Notes: generated from the sequence alone by a model not told the origin. Positions 33,776 to 43,341 are shown, counted from the stretch's first letter. The stretch is DNA of 64,000 nt from Halocatena salina (GCF_023115355.1 NZ_CP096019.1:248001-312000); one strand, 5' to 3'. Made by a program: numbers and translations.

Positions 33776-34975
33776 ATGTCCAAGGCGTATGTCGTCGGGG
33801 CGGGACAGTCGGATTTCGGCTCGTTTCCCGAGGAAAGCTATCGGTCGTTGTTCACGACGGCCTATGAGAACGCGCTCGACAGTGTTCCAAGCGGGGTTTC
33901 GCCGGGAGATATCGATGAGGCGTACGTCGGTACGCTCGGCGTCGGTGGGCGCCAGCTCGGGCTGTCCGGCCCAGCGGTCACCGAGCACGTCGGCTTGGAT
34001 GGCGTCCCGTGTACCCGCGTGGAGAACGCGTGTGCTGCGGGCGGGTACGCCGTTCGTCAGGCCGTGATGGCCGTTCGGTCCGGGATGGCGGACGTCGTGC
34101 TCGCTGGGGGCTTCGAGGTGATGACGGACGTGTCCGGTGAGTCAGTACGGTACTGGCTCGGTGTGAGCGGTGAAACCGAGTGGGAACGGCTGTCCGGAAC
34201 GACGTTCGCCGGCGTGTACGCCCAGATGGCCCGCGCGCACATGGAGACGTACGATACGACAGCCGAACAGCTCTCTCGTGTGGCAGTGAAAAACCACGAG
34301 AACGGTGCGAAAAACCCCCACGCACACCTGCAGTTTTCCTGTTCGTTGGAGGACGCCCAGTCGGCACCGACCGTTGCGGAGCCGCTCACATTGTACCACT
34401 GTTGTCCGACGACGGACGGTGCCGCGTGTGTGCTCATCGTGAGCGAAGACGTGGTCGAACAGTACACTGACGACCGGATCCGGGTAGCTGGTGTCGGGGC
34501 GGCAAGCGACGCGGTCGGACTGTTCCAGCGCGAGACGTACACTGGGATTCCTGCGTCCAGACAGGCAGCCACGCGGGCCTACGAGACGGCCGGAATCGGT
34601 CCCGAAGACGTTGATTTCGCGGAGGTCCACGACTGCTTTGCGATCGCGGAGCTGCTGGCGTACGAGGATCTGGGGTTCTGTGACCGCGGGCACGCCGGAT
34701 CGTTCGTCGAGAGCGGCGCGACAGCACTCGATGGCGAGCTTCCGATCAACACATCAGGCGGGTTGAAGTCGAAAGGCCATCCGATCGGTGCGACTGGTAC
34801 CGGGCAGGTCGTCGAGGTGTTCAAACAACTGTCCGGGCGGGCGGGTGACCGCCAACTCGAAACGCCTCGATACGGACTCACACACAACGTCGGTGGCAGC
34901 GGTGGCGCGGCGGTGGTTCACGTCTTCGAGCGCGAGCGCGAACGTGATTCACGGACGACGGAGGTGGACCAATGA
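33776..34975 (+). CDS. Thiolase (SCP-x/archaeal acetoacetyl-CoA thiolase type)
   Basis: A 399-residue thiolase. The acyl-accepting cysteine is Cys86 in ENACAAGGYAV, and the later motifs LPINTSGGLKSKGHPIGATG (about 330-349) with His, and THNVGGSGGAAVVHVF, are in place. The overall pattern fits the archaeal family that works with HMG-CoA synthase and a DUF35 protein in the mevalonate pathway. The next gene is a fusion of just those two parts and overlaps this one by four bases (ATGA). Several in-frame starts exist; the ATG at 33776 starts the conserved KAYVVGAGQSDFG. Confidence 0.88.
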   Translation: MSKAYVVGAGQSDFGSFPEESYRSLFTTAYENALDSVPSGVSPGDIDEAYVGTLGVGGRQLGLSGPAVTEHVGLDGVPCTRVENACAAGGYAVRQAVMAVRSGMADVVLAGGFEVMTDVSGESVRYWLGVSGETEWERLSGTTFAGVYAQMARAHMETYDTTAEQLSRVAVKNHENGAKNPHAHLQFSCSLEDAQSAPTVAEPLTLYHCCPTTDGAACVLIVSEDVVEQYTDDRIRVAGVGAASDAVGLFQRETYTGIPASRQAATRAYETAGIGPEDVDFAEVHDCFAIAELLAYEDLGFCDRGHAGSFVESGATALDGELPINTSGGLKSKGHPIGATGTGQVVEVFKQLSGRAGDRQLETPRYGLTHNVGGSGGAAVVHVFERERERDSRTTEVDQ

Positions 34976-36387
34976 GTGAGATCACACGGATCCGGTCTGT
35001 CGGTGTCTACACGCCCGCGCTTCGGATCGAGTCCGAATCGTTCGCGGATGCGTGGGGGCAGTTCGATCCGCCGGGAATCGAATCCAAGGCCGTTCCCGAT
35101 GCTGATGAGGATGCGCTGACGATGGCGGCCGCAGCGGGACGACGAGCACTGACGGCAGCGGGAATCGACGGGGAAGCGATCGACTGGCTTGGCTTTGCGA
35201 CCACGACGCCACCGCTGGCTGAGGGGGAGCTCACGCCACGGCTCGCGTCGATGCTCGGCGTCAACGAACGGACACGGACACAGACGTTCCTTGGAAGTAC
35301 GCGTGCTGGCACCCGAGCGTTGCTCGCTGGAGCCTCGTTCGAAACCGCGCTCGTCGTCGCGGCTGACTGTCCCCACGGTGCGCCCGACGAACAACGTGAA
35401 CACGCTGCCGGCGCGGGTGCGGCGGCGTTCGTGCTTGATCCGGACGGAGGGGCCATAGTCACCGATCACGGCGAGTACGCTACACCGTACCCCGGCACCC
35501 GATTTCGATCGAGGGGCGGCGAGCACGTCGAGGAGATCGATATCGGCAGCTACGAACGCCGAGCGTTCTCCGAGACGATTTCTAAAGCCGCCACGTCGGT
35601 ACCGACCGAGGGGGCGACAGCGGCAGCGGTTCAAGCGCCCAACGGGAAACGACCGTATCGAGTCACGGCTGCACTCGATATCGAACCCGACACAATCAGT
35701 ACGTGTGCGACCGTCCACGAACTCGGAGACACCGGTGCAGCGAGCGTTCCACTTTCGCTGGCCCACGCGCTCACTGATGGCGATCACGAGACAGTGCTTG
35801 CGGCATCGTTCGGCAGCGGCGCTGGTGCGGACGTGTTTCGCATCGAAGTCGAAGTCGAAGACGCGGTGATGAGCGACTGTGCTTTCACCGGCGAGCGAAC
35901 GCTCACCTATCCCGCCTATCTCCGGCGACGGGGGTCAGTCACCACGTCAGGGATCGATACGGGCGCGGCGTACGTCTCCGTTCCGTCGTGGGAGCGGTCG
36001 CTTCCCCAGCGCCACCGGTTGGTAGCAGGACAGTGTCCCGACTGTGGCGACCTCATGTTCCCACCGGAAGGCGCCTGCTCGGGTTGTGGCGAACTCGTGG
36101 CGTACGAGCCGATCGAACTGTGGACGACCGGCACCGTCGAAACCGTAACGAACATCGGACGCGGCGGTGCACCGCCCGAATTCGCCGAACACCAAGCGCG
36201 TGCTGGCGCGTTCGGCGTGGCGATCGTCCGATTCGAACACGAGGGGAACACCGTCAGCCTTCCCGGCCAACTCACCGAGGAGGCAGCCGTCGGCGAGACC
36301 GTCGTCCCGGTCATCAGACACATCTACACCCAAGAGGGTGTCCCGCGATACGGCGTAAAGTTCACGCCGCTCACTGCCCATCGGTGA
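34972..36387 (+). CDS. HMG-CoA synthase-like/DUF35 OB-fold fusion, catalytic Cys replaced
   Basis: A 471-residue fusion. Residues 1-330 read as a thiolase-fold protein of the HMG-CoA-synthase/KAS III type (RIRSVGVYTPALRIESESFA, then DWLGFATTTPPL). Residues about 340-471 are a DUF35 module: HRLVAGQCPDCGDLMFPPEG and a second CSGCG forming a zinc ribbon, followed by an OB fold ending VPRYGVKFTPL. In archaeal HMG-CoA synthase the nucleophile lies in a FTNACKAGT-type motif; here the matching text is FLGSTRAGT, so Cys is replaced by Thr110. It is coupled to the thiolase gene. It may be a scaffold or CoA-channelling subunit rather than an active synthase. Confidence 0.85.
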   Translation: MSEITRIRSVGVYTPALRIESESFADAWGQFDPPGIESKAVPDADEDALTMAAAAGRRALTAAGIDGEAIDWLGFATTTPPLAEGELTPRLASMLGVNERTRTQTFLGSTRAGTRALLAGASFETALVVAADCPHGAPDEQREHAAGAGAAAFVLDPDGGAIVTDHGEYATPYPGTRFRSRGGEHVEEIDIGSYERRAFSETISKAATSVPTEGATAAAVQAPNGKRPYRVTAALDIEPDTISTCATVHELGDTGAASVPLSLAHALTDGDHETVLAASFGSGAGADVFRIEVEVEDAVMSDCAFTGERTLTYPAYLRRRGSVTTSGIDTGAAYVSVPSWERSLPQRHRLVAGQCPDCGDLMFPPEGACSGCGELVAYEPIELWTTGTVETVTNIGRGGAPPEFAEHQARAGAFGVAIVRFEHEGNTVSLPGQLTEEAAVGETVVPVIRHIYTQEGVPRYGVKFTPLTAHR

Positions 36388-36420
36388 CGCGGTCCACGAT
36401 CCGACGGGCGGTTTAACAAC

Positions 36421-36429
36421 AATTATACC
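36421..36429 (+). promoter_or_regulatory. TATA box of the zinc-finger/aEF-1beta unit
   Basis: AATTATACC centred 27 bases before the ATG at 36452, the normal spacing for a leaderless haloarchaeal transcript, following a 30-base gap after the upstream stop. Confidence 0.5.
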
Positions 36430-36451
36430 TCGGGGTCTACTCACGACGGGT

Positions 36452-36628
36452 ATGAGCGCAGAACAGCGAGCACAGCGCAAATGCACCTCGTGTGGCATCA
36501 ACATCGCCGGGTTGAGCGCGGCGTCGTTCGACTGCCCGGAGTGTGGCCACCAGCTCCACCGGTGTGAGCGTTGCCGGAAGCAGAGCAACCTCTATGAGTG
36601 TCCAGACTGCGGATTCACGGGTCCATAA
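36452..36628 (+). CDS. Two-zinc-finger small protein (HVO_2753 type)
   Basis: A 58-residue protein with four CxxC-type knuckles: CTSCG, CPECG, CERC and CPDCG, giving two zinc sites. This is the family of HVO_2753 of Haloferax volcanii, reported to matter for swarming and biofilm. It lies 10 bases upstream of the aEF-1beta gene on the same strand, a pairing conserved in many archaea and suggestive of a link with translation. The function at molecular level is unknown. Confidence 0.88.
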   Translation: MSAEQRAQRKCTSCGINIAGLSAASFDCPECGHQLHRCERCRKQSNLYECPDCGFTGP

Positions 36629-36638
36629 CGAGATAACT

Positions 36639-36905
36639 ATGGGAAAAGTTGCAGCCAACATCAAGGTCATGCCGGAAAGCCCGGATATCGATCTCGACGA
36701 GCTTCAAGAGCGACTCGAGAACTCGCTCCCCGAAGGAGCCAAGATCAACGGGTTCGAACGCGATGATGTCGCGTTCGGTCTCGTCGCACTCGTTCCGACC
36801 GTCATCGTTCCTGACGATTCGGGCGGAACTGAAACAGTGGAAGATGCGTTTTCCGACATTGATGGCGTCGAAAGCGTCTCCGTCGAAAACGTCGGTCGTA
36901 TCTGA
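36639..36905 (+). CDS. ef1b: Translation elongation factor aEF-1beta
   Basis: The guanine nucleotide exchange factor for aEF-1alpha. The 88-residue protein is full length for archaea: [20 protein letters not shown], a second strand with [20 protein letters not shown] and the end [16 protein letters not shown], in the alpha/beta sandwich order of the family. It is probably translated from the same messenger as the zinc-finger gene, 10 bases before it. Confidence 0.94.
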   Translation: MGKVAANIKVMPESPDIDLDELQERLENSLPEGAKINGFERDDVAFGLVALVPTVIVPDDSGGTETVEDAFSDIDGVESVSVENVGRI

Positions 36906-37002
36906 ATCGTTCTCGACATCTTCCACTGGGACGACAGCGGTGGGAGACTGGTCTGGTCGCATCGCGAACGAATCATAACGCTTCGGGTGCAGATTCTACA
37001 CG

Positions 37003-38247
37003 ATGGTGGACGTCATACTCCTCGCTATCGGTCTCGTAATGGCAGTTTTCGTCGGGATCAACATCGGAGGATCAAATACGGGAGCTGCGTTCGGTCCAGC
37101 TGTCGGTAGTAACGTACTCTCGAAGCTGGCTGCTGGCGGATTGATGGCGCTGTTTGCGCTGCTCGGGGGGTGGGTTCTCGGTCCAAACGTCGTTGAGACA
37201 CTCGGTGGTGACGTCGTTCCTGCTCGGCTGTTTTCGATCGAAGTCAGCATTGCGATCCTCTTTTTCATCGGATTCGCACTACTCATTTCGAACTGGTTTG
37301 GGGTGCCTGCTTCCACGTCGATGACGGCAGTCGGCGCTATCGCAGGGCTTGGATTAGCCACTGGACAACTCGACTGGGCAGTGATGGGACGGATCGTCGT
37401 CTGGTGGTTGGTCGCGCCCATTCTGGCGTTTTGGGTCAGTGGCGTCGTCGGACGCTACTTCTACCCGATACTGGTTGCGAAGTTCGAAATCGCTCGGACC
37501 CAAGGACCGCTGTTTCAGTTGAATCGATCGGGAACGGTCCCCAGGATCGCGTTCGGTCCCGGCACCACCCGACGGGAGGTGCTCGGAACGGCTGTCGTCG
37601 TCGTTATCGGCTGTGCGATGGCGTTTTCGGCGGGCGCGAGCAACGTTGCAAACGCTGTCGCACCGCTGGTAGGGTTTGAAGCGATCGGAATGGAACAGGG
37701 CGTCGTGCTTGGTGGGCTTGCTATCGGTCTTGGTGGACTGACCGTCGGACGGCGCACACTCGACACTGTCGGGAACGATCTCACCGAGCTGCCGTTGCTG
37801 GCAGCGGTCATCGTGGAGTTCGTCACCGCTGTACTCGTGAGTTTCCTATCGTGGCTCGGGATCCCCGCCAGCTTCGTCGTGATCGCGACGATGTCGATCC
37901 TGGGACTCGGTTGGGGCCGGGCCACCCGCACAGTTACGGCCTCTGATGCCGTTCGGAAAGGAACCAATGGAAGCGTCTCGGTTGGTGCCCTAGCCGCAGA
38001 AGGAGAAGACACCGGCGTACCGACCGTCGGCCACCCCAACCCCGTCGTGGCTGATGTTGAGGAAGGAAACGACGGCCGCGTCGAGAACGTCCCGTCTATC
38101 GGCGAGGAGGATCCTGCGGACATCCCCAGCGCAGAGGAGCTTTTCGAACCCGGCACCACTGCGAGGGTCATTGCGCTCCAGAACTTCGTGCCCGGCATTG
38201 CAACTCTCGGGGCGTATCTCCTGTTTCGGTTTGTCCCGCTAGCGTGA
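37003..38247 (+). CDS. Inorganic phosphate transporter (PiT family)
   Basis: A 414-residue membrane protein with about ten hydrophobic segments and the duplicated PiT signature: [20 protein letters not shown] near the start and [20 protein letters not shown] near residue 205, which correspond to the two GANDVANA motifs. A hydrophilic stretch of about 70 residues near the C-terminus ([20 protein letters not shown]) precedes a last helix. It moves phosphate with H+ or Na+. It lacks a PhoU-like neighbour. The first motif is more divergent than the second. Confidence 0.9.
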   Translation: MVDVILLAIGLVMAVFVGINIGGSNTGAAFGPAVGSNVLSKLAAGGLMALFALLGGWVLGPNVVETLGGDVVPARLFSIEVSIAILFFIGFALLISNWFGVPASTSMTAVGAIAGLGLATGQLDWAVMGRIVVWWLVAPILAFWVSGVVGRYFYPILVAKFEIARTQGPLFQLNRSGTVPRIAFGPGTTRREVLGTAVVVVIGCAMAFSAGASNVANAVAPLVGFEAIGMEQGVVLGGLAIGLGGLTVGRRTLDTVGNDLTELPLLAAVIVEFVTAVLVSFLSWLGIPASFVVIATMSILGLGWGRATRTVTASDAVRKGTNGSVSVGALAAEGEDTGVPTVGHPNPVVADVEEGNDGRVENVPSIGEEDPADIPSAEELFEPGTTARVIALQNFVPGIATLGAYLLFRFVPLA

Positions 38248-38290
38248 CCGGCAGTCCGCGATACTGACGAAGCGCGATCGCAGAACGCAC

Positions 38291-38300
38291 CTTTTATATC
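38291..38300 (+). promoter_or_regulatory. TATA box upstream of rpl21e
   Basis: CTTTTATATC lies about 28 bases before the rpl21e ATG at 38324, with no further TATA element until the end of the rpl21e-rpo4 pair, so it should serve both genes. Confidence 0.55.
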
Positions 38301-38323
38301 TCTCACCGGGGTACGTACTGGAA

Positions 38324-38614
38324 ATGCCGAGTTCCAACGGACCCTTTAACAGCACCCGCGATAAGCTCTCGAACGATCCCCGAGACAGGGGGACCACACC
38401 TCCACAACAACAGGTCGAAGAGTTCGAGGTGGGCGAGACGGTCCACCTCAAGATCGATCCGAGCGTTCACGAAGGACGGTTCCATCCCCGTTTTGACGGT
38501 ACCACTGGGGAAGTCGTTGGCAAACAAGGACGAGCGTTCAAGGTTCAGATCACCGACGGCGGCTCACAGAAGACGCTCATCTCCCGTCCAGCTCACCTCC
38601 GCCGGCAGCGATGA
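38324..38614 (+). CDS. rpl21e: 50S ribosomal protein L21e
   Basis: The 96-residue protein is full length. It shows the L21e pattern: a basic/polar N-terminus ([16 protein letters not shown]), then the SH3-like barrel with [20 protein letters not shown] and [20 protein letters not shown], ending in RPAHLRRQR. It is the first gene of an archaeal cluster (L21e, Rpo4, DUF655, KsgA, HemK) that is widely conserved. Its stop overlaps the start of rpo4 by ATGA. Confidence 0.95.
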   Translation: MPSSNGPFNSTRDKLSNDPRDRGTTPPQQQVEEFEVGETVHLKIDPSVHEGRFHPRFDGTTGEVVGKQGRAFKVQITDGGSQKTLISRPAHLRRQR

Positions 38615-38967
38615 CGATATTCAAAGAGAAGATCGAGGAAGAGCACCTCACGATCCCGGAGGTCAAAGAGTTGCTCGCCGAGATCGAAGCCGAGCGCGCC
38701 GCCGATGAGGAGCGTGAGATGCGCTATGAACTCGCGCGCGCAATCGAGCACGTCAACCGATTCTCCGAGCTGAGTGCCGACGATTCGCGCGCGCTCGTCG
38801 AAGAGCTACAGGAACACGAGAAAGTAGAGACGCAGACCGCGTTCAAAATTGTTAACCTTCTTCCACAAACCCGAGACGAACTCCGTGCAGTTTATGCTCA
38901 GGAACGCTACTCACTGTCGGGCGAGGAGCTCGACGAGATCTTAAATATCATCGCACAGTACGTTTGA
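38611..38967 (+). CDS. rpo4: DNA-directed RNA polymerase subunit Rpo4 (RpoF)
   Basis: The partner of Rpo7 in the stalk of archaeal RNA polymerase. The 118-residue protein has the HRDC-like helical fold of Rpb4/RpoF, with [40 protein letters not shown], and the final [20 protein letters not shown], which is characteristic. It overlaps rpl21e by four bases and precedes the DUF655 gene. Confidence 0.93.
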   Translation: MTIFKEKIEEEHLTIPEVKELLAEIEAERAADEEREMRYELARAIEHVNRFSELSADDSRALVEELQEHEKVETQTAFKIVNLLPQTRDELRAVYAQERYSLSGEELDEILNIIAQYV

Positions 38968-39063
38968 TTGCTGGCCGATCGGTTTCCAGTCGTGTTCCTG
39001 TGGTCGTTCCATACCAATGTTCCGGGTAGTTCACTTAAGTAGATGGTCCCCTTTGTACGGAAT

Positions 39064-39618
39064 ATGAGTGATGCCGAAACCGGGGAATCGAGTTCCGCTG
39101 TCGTACTGGATTACCTCCCTCACGGGCGTCCTGACGACGATCGTCCCCAATACAAGAAGCCGTCACTTGCACACGTCATCGGGATCGAGGAGTTCGAACT
39201 CCTCGAGTGTGTACTGAGCGACGACGCATCGGTGTCGATCGGCGACACGGTGGCACTCGACGGTGAAAGCGTCGATCGAACCCGACCAGTTTCCTACGAT
39301 GAGCTTACGACCAGTGCGCGCTCCGAAATCGAATACGCCATCCGGGCGATCATCGACGACGACGAACAGCGGTTCGTGGAGTATTACAACGAAGCCCAAC
39401 CGATCACACTCCGCCTCCACCAGTTGAATCTACTGCCCGGTATCGGGAAGAAGCTCCGAAACAACATATTAGAGGAGCGAAAACGCACACCGTTCGAGAG
39501 TTTCGAAGATCTCGAAGATCGCGTTTCCGGCCTGCACAACCCCCGCGAGATCCTCGGGGAACGAATCCACGAGGAGCTTCGGGAGGAAGATCTGAAATAC
39601 CGATCGTTCGTCGGCTGA
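39064..39618 (+). CDS. DUF655 family protein (RNA/DNA-binding, HhH-containing)
   Basis: A 184-residue protein of the archaeal DUF655 family, always placed between rpo4 and ksgA. The N-terminal part (VVLDYLPHGRPDDDRPQYKK) is an OB-like domain. The middle has LHQLNLLPGIGKKLRNNILE, a helix-hairpin-helix, which points to nucleic-acid binding. The tail (GLHNPREILGERIHEELREE) is helical. Family members may act in rRNA or tRNA processing; this is inferred from position. Confidence 0.88.
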   Translation: MSDAETGESSSAVVLDYLPHGRPDDDRPQYKKPSLAHVIGIEEFELLECVLSDDASVSIGDTVALDGESVDRTRPVSYDELTTSARSEIEYAIRAIIDDDEQRFVEYYNEAQPITLRLHQLNLLPGIGKKLRNNILEERKRTPFESFEDLEDRVSGLHNPREILGERIHEELREEDLKYRSFVG

Positions 39619-39670
39619 TCCCCACGTCGATAGCGAACCGTTTTGCAACGCCATGGCGTACGTCGGGATG

Positions 39671-40540
39671 ATGAAGGATTCGTCCTCTCGGTCGTTTCGT
39701 GATCCCGACGCGCTCATCGCTCGGGCGGGCGTGGCTGGCGATCCAAACCACGACCAACACTTTCTCGTCGACGATCGTGTGCTCGACCGACTGACAGGGT
39801 ATCTTCCGACAGATACCGACAGGAGCCATCTACTCGAAATCGGTGCGGGAACAGGAGCGCTCACCGACCGACTCCTCGAACACGGCAAACGGGTGACAGC
39901 CATCGAACGCGATCCGGCGCTCGTGGAATTTCTCCGATCGGAGTTCGAGGACGCCATCACGACCGATCGGTTGACGGTCATCGAAGGGGATGCACTCGAC
40001 GTCGAGTTGCCCGATGTGACTGCATCGGTATCGAATCTTCCCTACAGCGCGAGCAGTGACATTCTGTTCCGGTTGCTACCGCGTTCCATTCCGCTAGTAG
40101 TGATGGTCCAGCGGGAGTTCGCTGCACGCATGGCCGCGGATCCGGGCACCGACGAGTACGGGCGGCTGTCGGTCACGGCCGGCCATTACGGAGAGTGTGA
40201 GATCGTCGAGCCAGTCCCCAGAGAAGCGTTTTCCCCATCACCACCCGTCGAGAGTGCCGTGGTTCGTGTAGTGCCACACACACCAACGTACACGGTTCCC
40301 GACGACGAATTCTTTCTGGACTTCGTGACGGCAGTGTTCACACAGCGCAGAAAGACGGTTCGCAACGCGATCCGCAACACCGTCCACATCTCGAACCTCA
40401 GGGACCCCGAGAACGTCGTGTCTGCCATTGAGGACGAAACGCTGAGTAAACGCCCCGGGGATCTTTCGCCCAGCCAGTTCGCGGCGCTGGCCCGTTCGGC
40501 GTTCAAACACGGCGAGCCGAAGGTGGACAGCCGTGACTGA
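39671..40540 (+). CDS. ksgA: 16S rRNA dimethyladenosine transferase
   Basis: KsgA (Dim1) dimethylates two adjacent adenines at the 3' end of 16S rRNA during small-subunit maturation. The 289-residue product has GDPNHDQHFLVDDRVLDRLT, the SAM motif LEIGAGTGALTDRL, the acid ERDPALVEFL and the catalytic NLPYSASSDIL (N-L/I-P-Y), then the C-terminal RRKTVRNAIRNTV helices. Three in-frame ATGs (39653, 39668, 39671) occur; 39671 is the least extended and fits the family start. It ends overlapping the HemK2 gene by eight bases. Confidence 0.93.
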   Translation: MKDSSSRSFRDPDALIARAGVAGDPNHDQHFLVDDRVLDRLTGYLPTDTDRSHLLEIGAGTGALTDRLLEHGKRVTAIERDPALVEFLRSEFEDAITTDRLTVIEGDALDVELPDVTASVSNLPYSASSDILFRLLPRSIPLVVMVQREFAARMAADPGTDEYGRLSVTAGHYGECEIVEPVPREAFSPSPPVESAVVRVVPHTPTYTVPDDEFFLDFVTAVFTQRRKTVRNAIRNTVHISNLRDPENVVSAIEDETLSKRPGDLSPSQFAALARSAFKHGEPKVDSRD

Positions 40541-41108
40541 TCCGCGTGAACAACGCGATGTCGAACAAGTGTATCAACCCGCCGAAGACTCGCATCTGCT
40601 CGCCACCACCGCGTGTGAGCGCATCCGTGCCGACGACTGGGTACTCGACGTCGGGACGGGGTCGGGCTACGTCGCCTCGATCGTTCAAGAACGGACGGAA
40701 GCGACCGTGCTAGGAACGGACGTCAACCCACACGCCTGCCAGCAGGCCCACAGCCACGGTGTCGACGTCGTTCGAACGGACCTCATTGATGGAATCTGTG
40801 GCTCGTTCGACGTCGTCCTGTGTAACCCGCCGTATCTGCCGACCGACCCGGACGAGGAGTGGGACGACTGGATGGAGTACGCCCTTTCGGGTGGACCTAC
40901 CGGCCGGGCCGTCATTAACGACTTTCTCGATGCGCTTGGGTCGGTGCTCGATCCGTCCGGACGGGCGTATCTCGTCGCCAGCACGCTGTCTGATCTCGAC
41001 GCCGTTGCCGAACGCGCCGACGAAAACGGCTGTGAAACCACTGTCGTCGGAGAGGAATCCGTCCCGTTCGAAACGCTCGTCGTCCTCGAAATTACCACGA
41101 AACATTAG
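40533..41108 (+). CDS. HemK2/Mtq2-type protein glutamine N-methyltransferase
   Basis: A 191-residue SAM-dependent methyltransferase. It has the long glycine loop LDVGTGSGYVASIV (about residue 38), the acidic GTDVNPHAC and the catalytic NPPYLPTDPDEEW near 90, which binds the glutamine amide as in HemK enzymes. It lacks the N-terminal helical domain of bacterial PrmC, so it belongs to the archaeal-eukaryotic short form that modifies the release factor aRF1. The start is GTG 40533, inside the end of ksgA, so translation is coupled. Confidence 0.9.
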   Translation: MTDPREQRDVEQVYQPAEDSHLLATTACERIRADDWVLDVGTGSGYVASIVQERTEATVLGTDVNPHACQQAHSHGVDVVRTDLIDGICGSFDVVLCNPPYLPTDPDEEWDDWMEYALSGGPTGRAVINDFLDALGSVLDPSGRAYLVASTLSDLDAVAERADENGCETTVVGEESVPFETLVVLEITTKH

Positions 41109-41120
41109 ACTCAGTAGAAA

Positions 41121-41130
41121 ATATTATTTG
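41121..41130 (+). promoter_or_regulatory. TATA box upstream of metE1
   Basis: AATATTATTT is centred about 28 bases before the ATG at 41154. It is the most obvious AT element in the 45-base spacer and fits leaderless transcription of the two-gene methionine synthase unit. Confidence 0.5.
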
Positions 41131-41153
41131 TAGGGATTGCGTAGCCCGCGCCA

Positions 41154-42146
41154 ATGGTGAACGTAGTCGCATCCACACCGGGGCTGTTCCCGCTCCCGGA
41201 TCCAGCAAAAACGGAGCTATCGGATCTGAAAGGACATCAGAAGAGCGATCTGGTCGATGGTGACGAGGGAGCGGCGGTTTCAGCGGTGTACGACCGCGTC
41301 CGAGCCGAGTTGATCGAGCGCCAGCAGACAGCAGGTCTCGATCGTATCGTCGAGGGACAGGCGCGCTGGGACGACATGCTCGCTCATCCCCTGACCGTCC
41401 ACGACAACGTCGAGACGGGGGGAATCGTTCGGTACTACGACAACAACAATTTCTATCGGGAGCCGGTCGTCACCGGCGAGTTGACCGAAAGCGGTGATAT
41501 GGCGGCTGATCTCGCCAGTGCTGGGGATGTCGATGGATTGCAAGCGGTCGTTCCGGGACCGTACTCGCTTTCTGAGCTTGCGAGCGACGAATACTACGGG
41601 GATGACGATGAATTTCTCGGTGCAGTCGCCGAATTCCTGTCCGGAGAGATCGAGTCGTTCCCGTCGGTCGAAACGCTGTTCGTTCTCGAACCGTCGCTGG
41701 TCGAAACCCCACCGGGGGATGGACGGGACGCTACGGCGAGCGAAGCGATCGACACGGTCGCAAGCGCGATCGACACGGATGTCGTCGTGCACACGTATTT
41801 CGGCGCGTTGCCCGAGAAGGTCCACGCCCACCTACTTGACGCCGACATCGACGCTGTGGGATACGACTTCGTGACCGACCACGAGGACTCCCTTTATAAC
41901 ATCAACGAGTACGGAACGAAAGACGACGTCGCACTCGGCGTCGTCGACGGGCAGAACACCCGGGTAGAAGAGGCCGACACGATCCGCGAACGGATCGAGT
42001 GGGTCCAAGAAAACACGCCAGGAGCCGACTTCGAGACGGTGTACGCGACACCAAACACCGGGCTGTTTTATCTACCTATGAACCGCTTCGAAGAGAAACT
42101 TGACGCGCTTGGCGAGGCAGCGACCGCCGAGGAGGTGCACGCATAG
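41154..42146 (+). CDS. Methionine synthase-like protein, N-terminal partner (MetE1)
   Basis: A 330-residue TIM-barrel protein related to the cobalamin-independent methionine synthase family. It begins MVNVVASTPGLFPLPDPAKT, and contains VDGDEGAAVSAVYDRVRAEL, GQARWDDMLAHPL and VVPGPYSLSELASDEYYGDD, and VDGQNTRVEEADTIRERI, but I do not see a complete zinc-binding set, so it may serve as the substrate or cofactor-binding half. It is directly followed (one base from stop to next start) by the zinc-binding partner. Haloarchaea typically carry the two as adjacent genes. Confidence 0.82.
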   Translation: MVNVVASTPGLFPLPDPAKTELSDLKGHQKSDLVDGDEGAAVSAVYDRVRAELIERQQTAGLDRIVEGQARWDDMLAHPLTVHDNVETGGIVRYYDNNNFYREPVVTGELTESGDMAADLASAGDVDGLQAVVPGPYSLSELASDEYYGDDDEFLGAVAEFLSGEIESFPSVETLFVLEPSLVETPPGDGRDATASEAIDTVASAIDTDVVVHTYFGALPEKVHAHLLDADIDAVGYDFVTDHEDSLYNINEYGTKDDVALGVVDGQNTRVEEADTIRERIEWVQENTPGADFETVYATPNTGLFYLPMNRFEEKLDALGEAATAEEVHA

Positions 42147-43223
42147 ATGACTGATACGCGCGAACAGTTCAGACCGGAGGAGCATCCGAACGATCATTTC
42201 CTGCTAACGACCGTGGTCGGGAGTTATCCGAAACCGAAATGGCTCCACCGCATTCGTGACCTCCACGAGGATGAATTGGGGTGTGATGCGGAGTTCGACC
42301 GACAGCAGTGGCAGGAGGCCAAAGACGACGCTGCACGGGTCATTACCGACGAACACGAACGGGCCGGACTCGACGTTGTCGTCGACGGCGAGATGCGCCG
42401 TACCGAGATGGTCGAGTATTTCGCCGATCGGATCGAAGGATACGAGTTCAACGGACCAGTGAAGGTCTGGGGACACAACTACTTCGACAAGCCCTCGATC
42501 ACGCAGGAGGTCGAGTACGACGAACCGTGGTTGGTTGACGAATTCGCGTTCACCGATGGCATCGCTGCCCGTCCCGTCAAAGTGCCGATCACGGGACCGT
42601 ACACGCTCGCTAACTGGAGTTTCAACGAGACTGAAAAAACTGAGGAAGAACTGGCCTACGACGTGGCCGAACTGGTCAACGAGGAGATCAGCCGACTCGT
42701 GGACGCAGGCGCGCGGTACATCCAGATCGACGAACCCGCACTTGCGACCACTCCAAACGACCATGCCATCGTCGGAGAGTGTTTGGAGACCATCTCCGCG
42801 GGAATCCCCGAGAACGTTCGGCTGGGGCTGCACGTCTGTTATGGGGACTATTCGCGCATCTATCCCGAGATTCTCGAGTATCCAGTCCACGAGTACGATC
42901 TCGAACTCGCCAACGGTGATTACGATCAGCTGTCGGTGTTCAAAGAGACGGCATTCACGAAGGATCTCGCATTGGGCGTCGTTGACGTTCACACTGCCTC
43001 GGTCGAGTCCGTCCCGGAGATCAAAGCGAACATCAAGAAGGGCTTGGAGGTCGTTCCACCCGAGCAGCTCACGATCAGTCCGGACTGTGGGTTGAAACTG
43101 CTTCCCCGGAAGATCGCTTACGGCAAAATGGAGAACATGGTCAAAGCCGCCCGCGAAATCGAGCAGGAACTGGACGCAGGAACGATCGACGTGAGTGCGC
43201 CCGTAGCGAGCGCCGACGACTGA
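42147..43223 (+). CDS. Methionine synthase catalytic protein (MetE C-terminal domain type)
   Basis: A 358-residue protein of the archaeal MetE type, which moves a methyl group to homocysteine without cobalamin (donor is likely a methylated pterin or corrinoid protein). It begins LLTTVVGSYPKPKWLHRIRD and has DVVVDGEMRRTEMVEYF, ITGPYTLANWSFNE, QIDEPALATTP, the zinc-binding LHVCYGDYSRIYP and SPDCGLKLLPRKIAY. With MetE1 upstream and mat in the same window, it completes the methionine to SAM pathway here. The spacing is zero bases from the stop of metE1. Confidence 0.88.
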   Translation: MTDTREQFRPEEHPNDHFLLTTVVGSYPKPKWLHRIRDLHEDELGCDAEFDRQQWQEAKDDAARVITDEHERAGLDVVVDGEMRRTEMVEYFADRIEGYEFNGPVKVWGHNYFDKPSITQEVEYDEPWLVDEFAFTDGIAARPVKVPITGPYTLANWSFNETEKTEEELAYDVAELVNEEISRLVDAGARYIQIDEPALATTPNDHAIVGECLETISAGIPENVRLGLHVCYGDYSRIYPEILEYPVHEYDLELANGDYDQLSVFKETAFTKDLALGVVDVHTASVESVPEIKANIKKGLEVVPPEQLTISPDCGLKLLPRKIAYGKMENMVKAAREIEQELDAGTIDVSAPVASADD

Positions 43224-43341
43224 GAACGGACGATACCGGGGCGTCTGTTTCTCGCCGGGCAGCTTGACGCGACGGTATGGCGGGATCGCTACCGTGCTCT
43301 CGTAGCGAACCATTTATTCGAACCACGAAGAAAGCGGGAGC

